Source of the DNA: Fischerella sp. CENA71
GTDB taxonomy: Bacteria; Cyanobacteriota; Cyanobacteriia; Cyanobacteriales; Nostocaceae
Length of the DNA stretch: 64,000 nucleotides
Assembly (NCBI GenBank): GCA_024239075.1
Contig: JANBVI010000088.1
Location: 228,085-292,084, forward strand
Reading direction: 5' to 3'
The position numbers were made by a program, and so were the translations under genes. Position 1 is the stretch's first letter, and each line of letters starts with the position of its first letter. The notes under the pieces were generated by a model. It was not told the DNA's origin, did no database searches, and was given only the letters and a program-made list of their open reading frames with translations. Below are positions 18,073 through 26,541 of this stretch, piece by piece.

Positions 18073-18918
18073 CTACTTATTAGCTTGTTTTTGAGAGTCC
18101 AAATTAGCAAGGTTAATATTAATTAATGGCAAGCTGCCATTACCACCCATTACTGTGGGAAAATGTCCATCCCATTTTTCTATTGCTTGCTTTTGCAATA
18201 ACTCTGGAGTTAAAGTTAGCCGTAATAATTTTTGTGCTTCTGCTTGGCCTTTAGCACGGTTAATGTCTGCTTGTGCTTCTTGTGTTGCTCGTTTCGCAAT
18301 AAATTCTGCTTGTTTAGCTTCTTGTTCAGCTATTTGTTTAGCTTCAATCGCTCGACTAAATTCAGGAGAAAAAGCAAAATCTACTAAAGAAACATCATCA
18401 ACAATTACACCATAAGCAGCAAGACGAGTTTTCAAATAATTATCAATTTCTTGTTTTAATTCGGTTCTTTTAGTGATGATTTCTTCTGCTGTTTTTTTAG
18501 CAGTAGCTGCTTTCAAAACTTCAGAGACTGCGGGAGTCATAATTCCCACAACAATTTGTTCATTATCTCCAACTTGTTGAAAAACTTTATTTGTCCGTGC
18601 TGGATCTATATGCCAATTGACAGCTAGTTCGGTTGTAACTTTTTGCAAATCACGAGAAGCAGCATCCGCTTTAAAACTATTTTGAGCAACTCTAACATTC
18701 AATTTTCTCACAGATGTAATTAGTGGCACAATTGGATGGATACCTTCATCTAATACCCTGTCTTGAACTTTACCAAATTGCATGACAACACCCCTTTCTC
18801 CGGCGTTTACAATAGTAAAGGGGCGGAAAAGAAATGCCAATATTAATACCATCACTCCTCCACCAAAATAAAAAGCAAGAGGAGAATTTTTTTCTATGTT
18901 TCTTCTGTTGTTATGCAT
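18073..18918 (-). CDS. Prohibitin / SPFH-family membrane protein
   Basis: The 281-aa protein has one N-terminal transmembrane segment (about residues 13-32, FYFGGGVMVLILAFLF), an SPFH domain (RGVVMQFGKVQD, HPIVPLITSVRKLNVRV) and an alanine-, glutamine- and glutamate-rich coiled coil at 200-250 (IAEQEAKQAEFIAKRATQEA). This is the plan of bacterial prohibitin-like proteins, which form large ring complexes on membranes and modulate proteases. Its neighbour is an M50 protease on the same strand, which fits that association, though the link here is an inference. Confidence 0.93.
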   Translation of the reverse strand: MHNNRRNIEKNSPLAFYFGGGVMVLILAFLFRPFTIVNAGERGVVMQFGKVQDRVLDEGIHPIVPLITSVRKLNVRVAQNSFKADAASRDLQKVTTELAVNWHIDPARTNKVFQQVGDNEQIVVGIMTPAVSEVLKAATAKKTAEEIITKRTELKQEIDNYLKTRLAAYGVIVDDVSLVDFAFSPEFSRAIEAKQIAEQEAKQAEFIAKRATQEAQADINRAKGQAEAQKLLRLTLTPELLQKQAIEKWDGHFPTVMGGNGSLPLININLANLDSQKQANK

Positions 18919-19195
18919 ACTTGTGTTCTCCGCAGTAAAGTATATTTTCCTAATCTAAAATACTTAGTCAGTGAGTGCTGAAGTACTCACTAAAAACATC
19001 GCAACTTTAATATGTGGCTAACTACTACTCTGCTAAAACTAAAATTTGATATTCAGACTTTCACAAAAAGTTACAATTTTGTTTTAAATGTTTTAAATTA
19101 ATGACATTATTTTAGATACACCATTTCCTGTAATTATTTCGCAACAATTCTTTTCTATCGAATGGTAGTCATTGACTACTCATAAAATTTTAGAT

Positions 19196-19861
19196 ATGAA
19201 GATTAATCAACGTCATGCTTGGACTCTGACAATAGAAGAAGCGATCGCTATCCAAGAAGAAATGCAAACCGAGGTGATCACCTCAGATCAACTCCAAGAA
19301 CCTGTACAGTATGTTGCTGGCGTCGATATGGGTTTTGAAGCTGATGGTACTATTAGCAGAGCAGCAGTAGCAGTACTGAGTTTCCCAGATTTGAAATTAC
19401 AAGAGACGAGTATAGCCCGCCGTCCGACATCTTTTCCCTATATCCCTGGTTTCCTTTCATTTCGGGAAATACCTGCTGTCTTAGATGCCTTGGAAAAGAT
19501 AAAAATTACACCAGATTTGATTTTATGCGATGGTCAAGGAATAGCCCATCCTCGGAGATTTGGCATAGCTTGTCACCTGGGAGTCATCATAGATATACCT
19601 ACTATTGGTGTAGCAAAATCCTTACTCATAGGTAAACATGAAGAATTATCAGAAACACGAGGTAGTTGGCAACCCTTAATCCATAAAGATGAAATAATTG
19701 GGGCAGTATTGCGAACACGTGTCGGAGTCAAGCCAGTGTATGTTTCTAGCGGACATCGCATCAGTTTATCCACGGCAATTGACTACGTATTACGTTGTAC
19801 GCCAAAATATCGTTTACCAGAAACTACACGGATTGCTGATAAATTAGCAAGCGATCGCTAA
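19196..19861 (+). CDS. nfi: Endonuclease V (deoxyinosine 3' endonuclease)
   Basis: This repair enzyme nicks DNA one base 3' of deoxyinosine. The visible motifs are QYVAGVDMGFE (active-site Asp in the first strand), IPGFLSFREIPAVLDAL, CDGQGIAHPRRFGIACHLG and IGVAKSLL. The start ATG 19196 (MKINQRHAWTLT) gives 221 aa, the usual length; an upstream TTG at 19172 adds eight residues. The gene ends with a HIP1 octamer overlapping its final codons. It is a single gene in opposite orientation to the prohibitin pair. Confidence 0.95.
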   Translation: MKINQRHAWTLTIEEAIAIQEEMQTEVITSDQLQEPVQYVAGVDMGFEADGTISRAAVAVLSFPDLKLQETSIARRPTSFPYIPGFLSFREIPAVLDALEKIKITPDLILCDGQGIAHPRRFGIACHLGVIIDIPTIGVAKSLLIGKHEELSETRGSWQPLIHKDEIIGAVLRTRVGVKPVYVSSGHRISLSTAIDYVLRCTPKYRLPETTRIADKLASDR

Positions 19862-20033
19862 GTAAAAATTTGCACAAAATTGTCACAAGTTAAATTTGGA
19901 AATGCTATCAATATAAGTTACTTTTTAAAGTTTCATCTAAATATGTTTTAATTAGTTGCTTATACCTGCCTCATCGTGTTAGGAATCGCACAGGGAGGAA
20001 TTGTATTTAAAATATAGGTTTTGGGGGAGAAGA

Positions 20034-20750
20034 ATGAACGCACTAACTTTACAATGGCACGACGCAGGTCAAACTAAAACTCAGAAAATTCACGAAACAC
20101 AGCCAAGTAAAAATCCTGGCACTATCCGTATTGGTCGCGACCCAGTCCGGTGTGATATTATTTTGAGCCATCCTACAGTATCAGGCTTACACATAGAAAT
20201 CTTTTTTAACGCCCAACAGCAGCGTTTTTTGATTAAAAATTTACGTGAACAAAATCCTCCTCTTGTAGATGGGCAGAAATTAGTACAAGGTGAAATGCCT
20301 TTGAGTGAAGGTAGCATTATTTATTTAGGACAACAACAACTCAAAGTCACAGAAGTTTCTGTTCCAGGAGGTAGCACCGTACCGCCAACAATTTTGACGC
20401 CCCCACAGCCACAAGTCATCAATCCTCCGCCAATTCTTGTACCACAACCACAGGTACATCCCAATTATTACCAGCCCACACCACAACCACATCAACAACC
20501 ACAACCACAGGTACATCCCAATTATCATCAGCCCGCACCACAACCACAACCACAACCACAAGTAGCAGCACATCACCATCATCCAGTCACACCCGCCGTA
20601 CAGCAGCAACCACAACCACAAGGTGTTTATGGATTGCAATGTCCCAGATGTAAAAAACTTTCCTCATATAAACACTTGTTACTAGGCTGTCAGCACTGTG
20701 GTCATTCTTTACAAGATGCCCTCAGTGTATTAGTACCACCAAATCGTTAG
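20034..20750 (+). CDS. FHA-domain protein with proline/glutamine-rich linker and zinc ribbon
   Basis: The 238-aa protein begins at ATG 20034, behind GGGGGAG; a TTG at 20001 would add 11 residues. Residues about 1-105 are an FHA phosphothreonine-binding domain (TIRIGRDPVRCDIILSHPTVSGLHIEI). The middle is a degenerate repeat of PQPQ and QVHPNY units, about 90 residues. The end is a four-cysteine ribbon (LQCPRCKKLSS ... GCQHCGHSL). FHA proteins assemble on phosphorylated partners, usually downstream of Ser/Thr kinases. The next gene also has an FHA domain. Confidence 0.85.
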   Translation: MNALTLQWHDAGQTKTQKIHETQPSKNPGTIRIGRDPVRCDIILSHPTVSGLHIEIFFNAQQQRFLIKNLREQNPPLVDGQKLVQGEMPLSEGSIIYLGQQQLKVTEVSVPGGSTVPPTILTPPQPQVINPPPILVPQPQVHPNYYQPTPQPHQQPQPQVHPNYHQPAPQPQPQPQVAAHHHHPVTPAVQQQPQPQGVYGLQCPRCKKLSSYKHLLLGCQHCGHSLQDALSVLVPPNR

Positions 20751-20866
20751 AAACTTGTAAATAAATAAAGAGAGACAAGGGAGAATAACTAATAACAATT
20801 GACCCCTGACAAATGACCAATGACTAACTACTTTAAATATTTATTTGCTTATAAACAAAAATACTT

Positions 20867-22882
20867 ATGAATACTGGTTCTTTAGAAATTCAATTACTTT
20901 GGCAAGATCCTGTCACAGGAGAAAGACGAGAACCAAAATTGAAGGTACCTGTTGCTTTCGGTAGAGAATTTGCCCGGATGCCTGCTGAACTCAGGGGACA
21001 ACAAGTCGCCCGGATGGTATTAAATAATGACCAAGTTTCTCGCTTTCATGCCTTGATTGAATGGGAACAAAATCAACTGGTAGTGACAGACCAAGGAAGT
21101 GTTAATGGTATCTATGTCAATGGTCAACGCCAGACACAGGCTATGATCAATAGTGGCGATGTTGTGCAAATAGGCCCTTACGTAATTTCTGTAACTTTTG
21201 CTGCCTCAATTCCAGCCAGTCCACAAATACCACCAATACCACATATTCCACCTAGTCCTCCCCCAGCAGTCCCCAGTGGAAATTCGGTCATTGTCTTTAA
21301 TCCCAACACTAACCTCCCAGATCCTACCTTAGCTCCGCAAGTAGTAACACCACTGGGCAGCAATTTTCCGCCGCCAATATTTCAGCAAGAAGTTGTCCCT
21401 GTCCAGGCGCTTCATGCAACCGGTATGCCAGTAGATGAAACTTATTATTTAGCTGTTGGGGCAGGTTTAGGTAGTTTTTTTTGGGTAGATTTACTGAGAT
21501 TGTCTGGTGTTTCGAGCGACAAAATAGTGGCGCTGGGTATAGATAAAGAACCCTATGCCCGTTACAAACTTTTGTGTATGAATTCGCAAATTCCTTTACA
21601 TGAAAGATTGCGTTCTAATTCTGACTCTTGTCCTGATAATATTTGGGGTTGGCCTAGCTATGCTTTACGAGAAGCTTGGCATGACTTTGGCAAAGGTAGA
21701 ATCAATGAGTCTATGAAACACCTGTGGAAGGTTTTTGCTGAACCTACTTTTGCTGAAACTTATACTCCCCGTGCAGGTAATGTTTTTAATTCTATTGATC
21801 GGGAGGCAAAACGCATCGGTTGGGACAAAATTTATCAGTTTGGACGAGTGTTGGCAATTCGTAAAACCAATGATGGCAGATACTGCGTAGCCTATTCTCG
21901 CGGACGTGGGAACCATGCTTTTTTTGTCACTCGTTATTTACACATAGCGACTGGCTATCCAGCACTGCAATTTCTTCCCCATTTACAAGCTTATCGGGAG
22001 AGATATAAAGATTTTAGATCGGTTGTGAATGCTTACGAAGATCACAACCATGTTTATGAACAGCTAGAACGTCAAGGGGGTATAGTCTTAATTCAAGGAC
22101 GAGGCATTGTTGCTTCTCGCATTGTGCAACGCATCTATGAGGCACGGAAGAGAAACCCGAATATTTCTATTTTGCATTTAATGCGATCGCCAAAACCCCA
22201 AGGTAATAAATATGGTACTTCTCAGCGTACCGTTAAAAATCATATCGAGTTGCAACCATTTAACTGGCCCAAAGCCTGTTGGGGTGGAGAACTACGAGAA
22301 GTCCTAGAAAAAGCCAATCCAGAACAGCGTAAAGAATTAATATCTAATCGAGTCTGGGGCGGTACCACCACCGCAGATCGCTTAGACTGGCAGTTGATCA
22401 CAGAGGTGGGACTTAAAGAAGGTTGGTATAAAATTCAATTTGCAGTCGTCACCAGAGTTGAACAGGATGGTCAAAATCATCTGATTGCCTATATTCAAGA
22501 TAAAGACTTTGGCGAAATTCAACTCCCTGCTGTTGATTTTATTATTGATGCCACTGGTCTTGATGCCAAGGTCAAAGAAAGCCCCCTACTCCAAGATTTA
22601 GTTGAACACAACCACTTACCACTTAATCCTGTGGGACGTTTGAGTGTTGCCAACGACTTTGAGTTAGTAGAAATGCGTAATGGACAAGGTAAAATTTATG
22701 CTGCTGGTGCAATCACATTCGGCGGTCCTCACGCAGCAGTTGACAGCTTCCTCGGCTTGCAATATGCCTGTCTATGTGCTGTTGATGGTCTAGTCGCCGC
22801 CCGTGCGCCTGGTGTACATCGTCTCAATTTTATCAGTTCCTTTGGACAATGGTTAAAGTGGGTGTTTAATCAATCACCCTAG
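20867..22882 (+). CDS. FHA domain fused to a FAD/NAD(P)-binding oxidoreductase-like protein
   Basis: The 671-aa protein has an FHA domain at residues about 20-110 (AFGREFARM ... NNDQVSRFHALIEW, DQGSVNGIYVNGQ). A proline-rich linker (SPQIPPIPHIPPSPPPAVP) follows. Residues about 195-660 form a two-dinucleotide fold: YYLAVGAGLGSFFWV is the first GxGxxG-like loop, HIATGYPAL the ATG motif, and GIVLIQGRGIVASRIV the second nucleotide loop. IYAAGAITFGGPHAAVDS fits the closing FAD motif. The architecture resembles flavin monooxygenases of the SidA/FAD-NAD(P) class. Substrate unknown. It lies 116 bases after another FHA gene. Confidence 0.8.
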   Translation: MNTGSLEIQLLWQDPVTGERREPKLKVPVAFGREFARMPAELRGQQVARMVLNNDQVSRFHALIEWEQNQLVVTDQGSVNGIYVNGQRQTQAMINSGDVVQIGPYVISVTFAASIPASPQIPPIPHIPPSPPPAVPSGNSVIVFNPNTNLPDPTLAPQVVTPLGSNFPPPIFQQEVVPVQALHATGMPVDETYYLAVGAGLGSFFWVDLLRLSGVSSDKIVALGIDKEPYARYKLLCMNSQIPLHERLRSNSDSCPDNIWGWPSYALREAWHDFGKGRINESMKHLWKVFAEPTFAETYTPRAGNVFNSIDREAKRIGWDKIYQFGRVLAIRKTNDGRYCVAYSRGRGNHAFFVTRYLHIATGYPALQFLPHLQAYRERYKDFRSVVNAYEDHNHVYEQLERQGGIVLIQGRGIVASRIVQRIYEARKRNPNISILHLMRSPKPQGNKYGTSQRTVKNHIELQPFNWPKACWGGELREVLEKANPEQRKELISNRVWGGTTTADRLDWQLITEVGLKEGWYKIQFAVVTRVEQDGQNHLIAYIQDKDFGEIQLPAVDFIIDATGLDAKVKESPLLQDLVEHNHLPLNPVGRLSVANDFELVEMRNGQGKIYAAGAITFGGPHAAVDSFLGLQYACLCAVDGLVAARAPGVHRLNFISSFGQWLKWVFNQSP

Positions 22883-22940
22883 AGTGCTGGGGACAAGGAA
22901 GACACGGGAGACAAGGGAAATTATTTAACAAGTCTCTTCC

Positions 22941-22994
22941 CAATGACTAATGACTAATGACCATTGACCATTGACTATTGACCATTGACCATTT
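22941..22994. repeat. Short tandem heptamer repeats (STRR)
   Basis: Runs of AATGACTAATGACTAATG and TTGACCATTGACTATTGACC, the heptamer repeats typical of heterocystous cyanobacteria. The remaining bases from 22883 to 23220 show no gene that I trust. Confidence 0.8.
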
Positions 22995-23220
22995 CTGTAT
23001 CTTCTTCTATGGTTTATGAATTTATTGTAAAGACAATCAGTAGTAGAATGCTCATGAACTCAATTTTAAAGTTCACCAATCCAATCGAGAAAAGCAAGGC
23101 AATAGCAATTGTCTTGTGTAAAAACTGTGTGAAAGAAGTTATTTGCTTAAAAATCAGATACTCTGAAATGGTGTAGAAATGTATAGAATTTTGTAAAGAT
23201 ATAAAATATAGTTTGTTCAA

Positions 23221-23955
23221 ATGCAGTTATTTTTAACACCTTCTTCAATGCAGCTGTCTACTCGACCAACTAAAAGTCAACCTTTAAAGATGATCGCACT
23301 GGGGGACAGTTTGGTATATGGGTTCGGTGATCCAGAAGGAGGTGGCTGGGTTGAACGACTACGGCGACAGTGGATGTCACCTGATAGTCCTGGTCATATC
23401 ATCTATAATTTGGGTGTCCGAGGCGATCGCGTCCAACAAGTAGCCCAAAGGCTAGAAGTTGAATTTCGTCATCGTGGTGAACTACGCAATCAAGTTCCAG
23501 ATTTAATCATTCTCTCAGTCGGTGTCAACGATTCAGCCCGCTTAGGTCGTTCAAATGGGCGCAACTATACAGACTTTGAAACTTTTCAAACGCAAATCAC
23601 TTCCTTAGTGGAAATGGCCCAGCAACTTTGTCCTGTATTATTTGTCGGTATGACACCTGTTGATGAGTCAAAAATGCCATTTCTTGATTGCTTGTATTAT
23701 AATCACGCTGATCAGCACCTTTACAAAGAAGCAACTCGACTAGCTTGTCTGCAAAGGGGAATCCCCTATCTTGATATTTTCCGAAAATGGACTGAACGTG
23801 GTAGAGATTGGTGGTCAAAACGACTGAGTCATGACGGTCTTCACCCTAATACCTTAGGCTATCAAGCTTTATTAGCAGATGTGACTCATTGGGAAGCGAT
23901 CGCAGCTTATCAACATAAATCCTATTTTTCAGCCTCAAAAAAAGATAACATCTGA
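23221..23955 (+). CDS. SGNH/GDSL-family hydrolase
   Basis: The 244-aa esterase-like protein has the family blocks: IALGDSLVYGFG with nucleophile Ser30, LGVRGDRVQQVA (block II), LSVGVNDSARLG (block III) and SHDGLHPNTLGYQ with Asp205 and His208. No signal peptide is obvious, so it is probably cytosolic. Substrate unknown. A second possible start is the internal ATG at residue 10 or 24. Confidence 0.9.
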   Translation: MQLFLTPSSMQLSTRPTKSQPLKMIALGDSLVYGFGDPEGGGWVERLRRQWMSPDSPGHIIYNLGVRGDRVQQVAQRLEVEFRHRGELRNQVPDLIILSVGVNDSARLGRSNGRNYTDFETFQTQITSLVEMAQQLCPVLFVGMTPVDESKMPFLDCLYYNHADQHLYKEATRLACLQRGIPYLDIFRKWTERGRDWWSKRLSHDGLHPNTLGYQALLADVTHWEAIAAYQHKSYFSASKKDNI

Positions 23956-24066
23956 AATAAGATCAAAAATTCTTCATTCTGGTTTTTGAGTCTGGAATCT
24001 CATACACCATTGACGTTCCGATAGGATATTTTTAATTTTTAATTTTTAATTTTTAATTCTGAAAAG

Positions 24067-24501
24067 ATGACTCCCACTTTATTAGGTCGCTGGCAAACTC
24101 GATTATTATTACTAGCAACTGTAGGTATATTCGTATCTATACCCTTTGCATTGGGTTTAGTTGGTTCTCCCGCTGGCATAGTTTATTTTTGGATCATTAT
24201 ATATGTCGCTATATTTGGAATTGTTTGGGATATAGTATATGATCAAATCCAAAAAAGACGCTGGGATAGAGACTGGCCAGCACTTTATCAAGTATTAGCT
24301 GGTATCTGGGAATTTATATTTATAATTTGTGGAATCAAAGTTTTTGGCTTTTTACCTGTATTAATTCCCAAAGAAGAGTTATCTCCTTTCTGGATATTTG
24401 CACATTACAGTGTTGTTTGGCTAGCAGTTTTTATTGCTTCGCAATCTTTAATGCGAATCATATTTCCTCGATGGCGCTTCCGTGGAGGTCAATGGCTATA
24501 A
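24067..24501 (+). CDS. Small multi-pass membrane protein
   Basis: The 144-aa protein is conserved-looking in cyanobacteria and has about four hydrophobic segments (13-34, 36-58, 78-98, 108-130), with basic connectors such as YDQIQKRRWDRDWPALY. It ends RWRFRGGQWL. I recognise no functional family. A TTTTTAATTTTTAATT run precedes it. Confidence 0.7.
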   Translation: MTPTLLGRWQTRLLLLATVGIFVSIPFALGLVGSPAGIVYFWIIIYVAIFGIVWDIVYDQIQKRRWDRDWPALYQVLAGIWEFIFIICGIKVFGFLPVLIPKEELSPFWIFAHYSVVWLAVFIASQSLMRIIFPRWRFRGGQWL

Positions 24502-24514
24502 AGTTTTACAATAG

Positions 24515-24544
24515 AGGGAAGCAGTTCAACCTACTAGCTTCCCT
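24515..24544 (+). terminator. Hairpin downstream of the membrane protein gene
   Basis: AGGGAAGC and GCTTCCCT form an eight-base stem with a 14-base loop, 14 bases after the stop. No strong T run follows, so its function as terminator is tentative. Confidence 0.5.
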
Positions 24545-24567
24545 AAAAGAATTATATTTTTACTTTA

Positions 24568-24801
24568 TTAATAATCTCTAAGTCCTGCACAAAGACTGAC
24601 ATTTTCACCAAACCATGCAAAATCTAATTCGGTTTCAGTGAAATTGAAACCAATAGAAGCAGCAAAATCAACTATTTTGGTTTTATCCCAATCCCAGATA
24701 CCAAAAACGCCTTTATTAGAGCATTTGTTGTAGTATTGCTCGTAGAGGACTTGATCTGAATTTAACAGATCATAAAAAGCATTAACTTGTTCTAGTGACA
24801 T
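24568..24801 (-). CDS. Nif11-domain protein
   Basis: The 77-aa protein has the Nif11 signature: MSLEQVNAFYDLLNSDQVLY at the start, then TKIVDFAASIGFNFTETELDF. Nif11 domains serve as leader peptides of ribosomally made peptides or as small stand-alone proteins. Here there is no double-glycine site and the tail is short (GENVSLCAGLRDY, one cysteine, another cysteine at residue 27). No lanthipeptide or other maturase lies nearby. It is probably a stand-alone Nif11 protein. Confidence 0.8.
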   Translation of the reverse strand: MSLEQVNAFYDLLNSDQVLYEQYYNKCSNKGVFGIWDWDKTKIVDFAASIGFNFTETELDFAWFGENVSLCAGLRDY

Positions 24802-24945
24802 AAAAATTCGTTTCCAATGATAGGATTTTGTGAGTTTACTAAAAACTACACAGCTTACTAGGGTAATTTCTGTCTAGATACTTTATGCTTTTCAATGTTT
24901 TTGCTTCGCCACAAGGATAAAATTGAAAATAGTCACTAAAATTCT

Positions 24946-26541
24946 ATGATTCCCCGTTTGCAAGTTAACAATATTAGTAAATCTTACCTTGGTTGTTTCG
25001 CAAACAAGCAGGTGAATTTGGCAATTCAACCAGGTGAGATTCATGCTTTGTTGGGAGAAAATGGGGCGGGTAAGAGTACCCTCATGAAAATTATCTACGG
25101 GGTGGTGCGCCCTGATCGTGGTGAAATTTTTTGGCAAGGACAACAGATTAATATTAATAACCCAACAAAAGCGCGATCGCTAGGAATTGGTATGGTGTTT
25201 CAGCACTTTTGTGTGTTTGAAACCCTGACTGTGACAGAAAATATCGCCCTCGCACTTCCTCCTAGCGAAAAATGGGATTTAGCAGCAATTAAGCGCAAGA
25301 TTCGCGTTTTATCTCAAGAATACGGTTTAGATATCAATCCTGATCGCCCAGTTCATACATTATCTGTAGGTGAAAAGCAGCGAGTGGAAATCATCCGTTG
25401 TTTGTGTGTTGCAACCAAATTGCTAATTTTGGATGAACCCACAGCGGTGTTGACTCCCCAAGAAACAGAGAAGCTATTCCTGACCTTGCGCCAAATTGCT
25501 GCTAGTGGTTGCAGTATTTTATTTAGTAGTCACAAATTACAAGAAGTGCGATCGCTATGCACTCACGCAACAGTATTGCGAAATGGCGAGGTAGTAGCAC
25601 AATGTAACCCCCAAGCAGAGACAACCCAAAGTTTGGCAAAGATGATGGTTGGCGACGATCAGGGAATTTTGGGACATGGGGGACAAGGGGAGACTGGGAC
25701 ACGGAGACACGGGGACACGGGGAAACATATCTCCGCGTCACTGCGTCTCCCGCTCTCCGCGTCTTCTTTTCCCGATCCCCAATCCCCAATTTACTTACAA
25801 GTTCGGGATTTGTGCTTGGAATCAAAGCATTCTTTGGGAACAGCGTTGCAGCACATCAATTTAGAAGTTCACAGTGGTGAAATTGTTGGTATTGCAGGAG
25901 TTGCGGGGAACGGACAAAGCGAACTATTAGCAGTTTTGAGTGGTGAGGTCATCTGTCCTCAGGCAGATATGATTATGTTGGGAGAGATGCCTATTGGTGA
26001 TTGTGATGTCCTCAAGCGTCGGCGTTTGGGTTTGGGATATGTGCCAGAAGAACGCTTGGGAGTGGGTGTTGTGCCAAATATGAGCCTGTTGGAAAATGCT
26101 TTGCTAACTGGTTACTCACAAGGATTACTGCGGCGTGGTATAATCCGGCAGCGCAAGTTAAAAAATTGGACTAGTAGAATTTGCAGTGCTTTTAATGTCA
26201 AACAGGCGGGGTTAAATTCTCTTGCTGGTAGTTTATCGGGTGGTAATCTGCAAAAGTTTATTATCGGGCGAGAGATTCAGCAAAACCCGACTATATTGAT
26301 TGCAGCACATCCGAGTTGGGGTGTAGATGTGAATGCAACTGCAACGATTCATGAAGCTTTAATCGAAATCCGAGATTTGGGTGCAGGAGTGCTGGTGATT
26401 TCTGAAGATTTGGATGAGTTGTTGACGTTGTGCGATCGCATTGGCGTAATTTACAAAGGACAACTTTCTCCCTTTCTAAGAATTGCAGATATCAGTCGCG
26501 AGCAAATTGGCCGTTGGATGGGAGGAATTGGTTTTGTTTGA
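24946..26541 (+). CDS. BMP-type nucleoside/purine ABC transporter ATPase (two NBDs)
   Basis: The 531-aa ATPase has two ABC domains, like YufO/NupO and sugar RbsA-type proteins. NBD1 (residues 1-230): GENGAGKSTL, LSVGEKQRVEI, LLILDEPTAVL. NBD2 (about 285-531): GVAGNGQSELL, LSGGNLQKFI. In NBD2, Walker B is degenerate (ILIAAHPSWGVDV), typical of the family. The linker, residues about 240-285, is replaced by a G/T/R/H-rich stretch (ETGTRRHGDTGKH) encoded by repetitive DNA. Two permeases follow. Location before purine catabolism genes suggests purines or nucleosides as substrate. No substrate-binding lipoprotein gene is visible in the window. Confidence 0.93.
   Translation: MIPRLQVNNISKSYLGCFANKQVNLAIQPGEIHALLGENGAGKSTLMKIIYGVVRPDRGEIFWQGQQININNPTKARSLGIGMVFQHFCVFETLTVTENIALALPPSEKWDLAAIKRKIRVLSQEYGLDINPDRPVHTLSVGEKQRVEIIRCLCVATKLLILDEPTAVLTPQETEKLFLTLRQIAASGCSILFSSHKLQEVRSLCTHATVLRNGEVVAQCNPQAETTQSLAKMMVGDDQGILGHGGQGETGTRRHGDTGKHISASLRLPLSASSFPDPQSPIYLQVRDLCLESKHSLGTALQHINLEVHSGEIVGIAGVAGNGQSELLAVLSGEVICPQADMIMLGEMPIGDCDVLKRRRLGLGYVPEERLGVGVVPNMSLLENALLTGYSQGLLRRGIIRQRKLKNWTSRICSAFNVKQAGLNSLAGSLSGGNLQKFIIGREIQQNPTILIAAHPSWGVDVNATATIHEALIEIRDLGAGVLVISEDLDELLTLCDRIGVIYKGQLSPFLRIADISREQIGRWMGGIGFV
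25670..25795. repeat. Dispersed repetitive sequence in frame inside the ABC ATPase linker
   Basis: GGGACACGGAGACACGGGG followed by CTCCGCGTC ... CCCGATCCCCAATCCCC is of the kind usually found between genes in these genomes (compare 35780-35835 and 37995-38060). Here it encodes about 40 linker residues without breaking the frame. Confidence 0.7.

Noticed and set aside
20325-20639. Antisense frame rich in W and L opposite the FHA-zinc ribbon gene
   Set aside because: Artefact of the CAACCACAACCACA repeats read on the other strand.
22941-22994. Short repeats as a CRISPR array (also at 27596-27690 and 46040-46140)
   Set aside because: Units of about seven bases are heptamer tandem repeats without spacers.
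22985-23176. 63-aa frame between the FHA-flavoprotein and the SGNH hydrolase
   Set aside because: It starts in heptamer repeats, has low-complexity composition, no ribosome site and no recognisable family.
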